Of a stretch of 5,915 nucleotides of DNA, positions 5,691 through 5,915 are shown in pieces. Source of the DNA: CALMEC01 sp031376485 (GTDB lineage: Bacteria > Actinomycetota > Thermoleophilia > Miltoncostaeales > Miltoncostaeaceae); the NCBI GenBank assembly GCA_031376485.1, contig JANMDV010000287.1, positions 1 through 5,915 of the forward strand. The letters are read 5' to 3'. Every line of letters begins with the position of its first letter. The first letter of the stretch is position 1. The translations under genes and the position numbers were made by a program. The notes under the pieces are model-generated. The model worked only from the letters and a program-made list of their open reading frames with translations, searched no databases and was not told where the DNA came from.

Positions 5691-5915
5691 TTAGTACGTG
5701 CGGACTTGTGGCTGGTACTTGGTAAACGTGACCTCTGAGTAGTCGAGGCGGATGGCATCGTCCTCGAGGTAGGACAGCGTGTGCTTCATCCAGTTCTCGT
5801 CGTCGCGCTCCGGGTGGTCCAGGCGCCAGTGTGCGCCCCGGCTTTCGGTGCGCGTGACCGCGCCCTCGACCATGCAGGCGGCCAGGTCGAGCAGCCACCC
5901 GGTCTCGATTGTGTG
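5691..5915 (-). CDS. sdhA: Succinate dehydrogenase/fumarate reductase flavoprotein subunit, C-terminal end (partial)
   Basis: Only the last 74 residues are in the window; the gene continues past the right edge. The sequence contains SRGAHWRLDHPERDDENW, the hallmark of the C-terminal helical domain of SdhA/FrdA, and ends in QVRTY, very like the KIRTY end of E. coli SdhA. SdhA oxidises succinate to fumarate (or the reverse) with covalently bound FAD, but neither the FAD domain nor the active site is visible here. It is followed after 13 nt by sdhB, so sdhA-sdhB-sdhE and the 49-aa ORF form one operon whose promoter lies outside the window. Confidence 0.95.
   Translation of the reverse strand, partial: HTIETGWLLDLAACMVEGAVTRTESRGAHWRLDHPERDDENWMKHTLSYLEDDAIRLDYSEVTFTKYQPQVRTY

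Noticed and set aside
5678..5758. Upstream start for sdhB adding 27 residues
   Set aside because: It overlaps sdhA, has no family similarity, and the GTG at 5677 has a properly spaced SD.

Overview
The window is high-GC bacterial DNA with tightly packed genes, GTG starts and stop/start overlaps. The ask-asd operon, a GNAT-like protein with a CVFW motif and an apparently leaderless promoter all suggest a high-GC actinobacterium, perhaps a deep-branching one. That placement is inference; no marker gene is present.

Left part (1-2252, + strand): aspartate kinase (ask/lysC type) and aspartate-semialdehyde dehydrogenase (asd) overlap by 8 nt. They catalyse the first two steps from aspartate towards lysine, threonine, methionine and diaminopimelate. 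The kinase has an in-frame internal start with its own Shine-Dalgarno (SD) sequence, as expected for an alpha/beta kinase. Its own 5' start is ambiguous.

Middle part (2282-3447, - strand, convergent with asd): two genes overlap in a TGATG. The first is a 200-aa GNAT-fold-like protein whose acetyl-CoA loop looks degenerate. The second is a 187-aa protein with an N-terminal membrane segment, a helical middle and a Cys/His-containing tail. A TATGAT element lies 6 nt before the GTG start of the first gene, suggesting a leaderless transcript.

Right part (3694-5915, - strand): the end of sdhA, then sdhB, a CCG-domain subunit (HdrB/SdhE-like) and a very basic 49-aa ORF, all tightly spaced or overlapping. 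SdhB has an extra cysteine where classical enzymes have the non-cysteine residue of the 3Fe-4S cluster. With the two-CCG-domain subunit, this points to a 'type E' succinate dehydrogenase/fumarate reductase without haem-b membrane anchors. The 49-aa peptide sits where an SdhF-like membrane tether would be expected and is the most interesting candidate here.

Between the two minus-strand units (3448-3693) lies a nested, nearly co-centred set of inverted repeats (core 3581-3652). It could be a transcript-end structure, an operator or a small palindromic repeat element.
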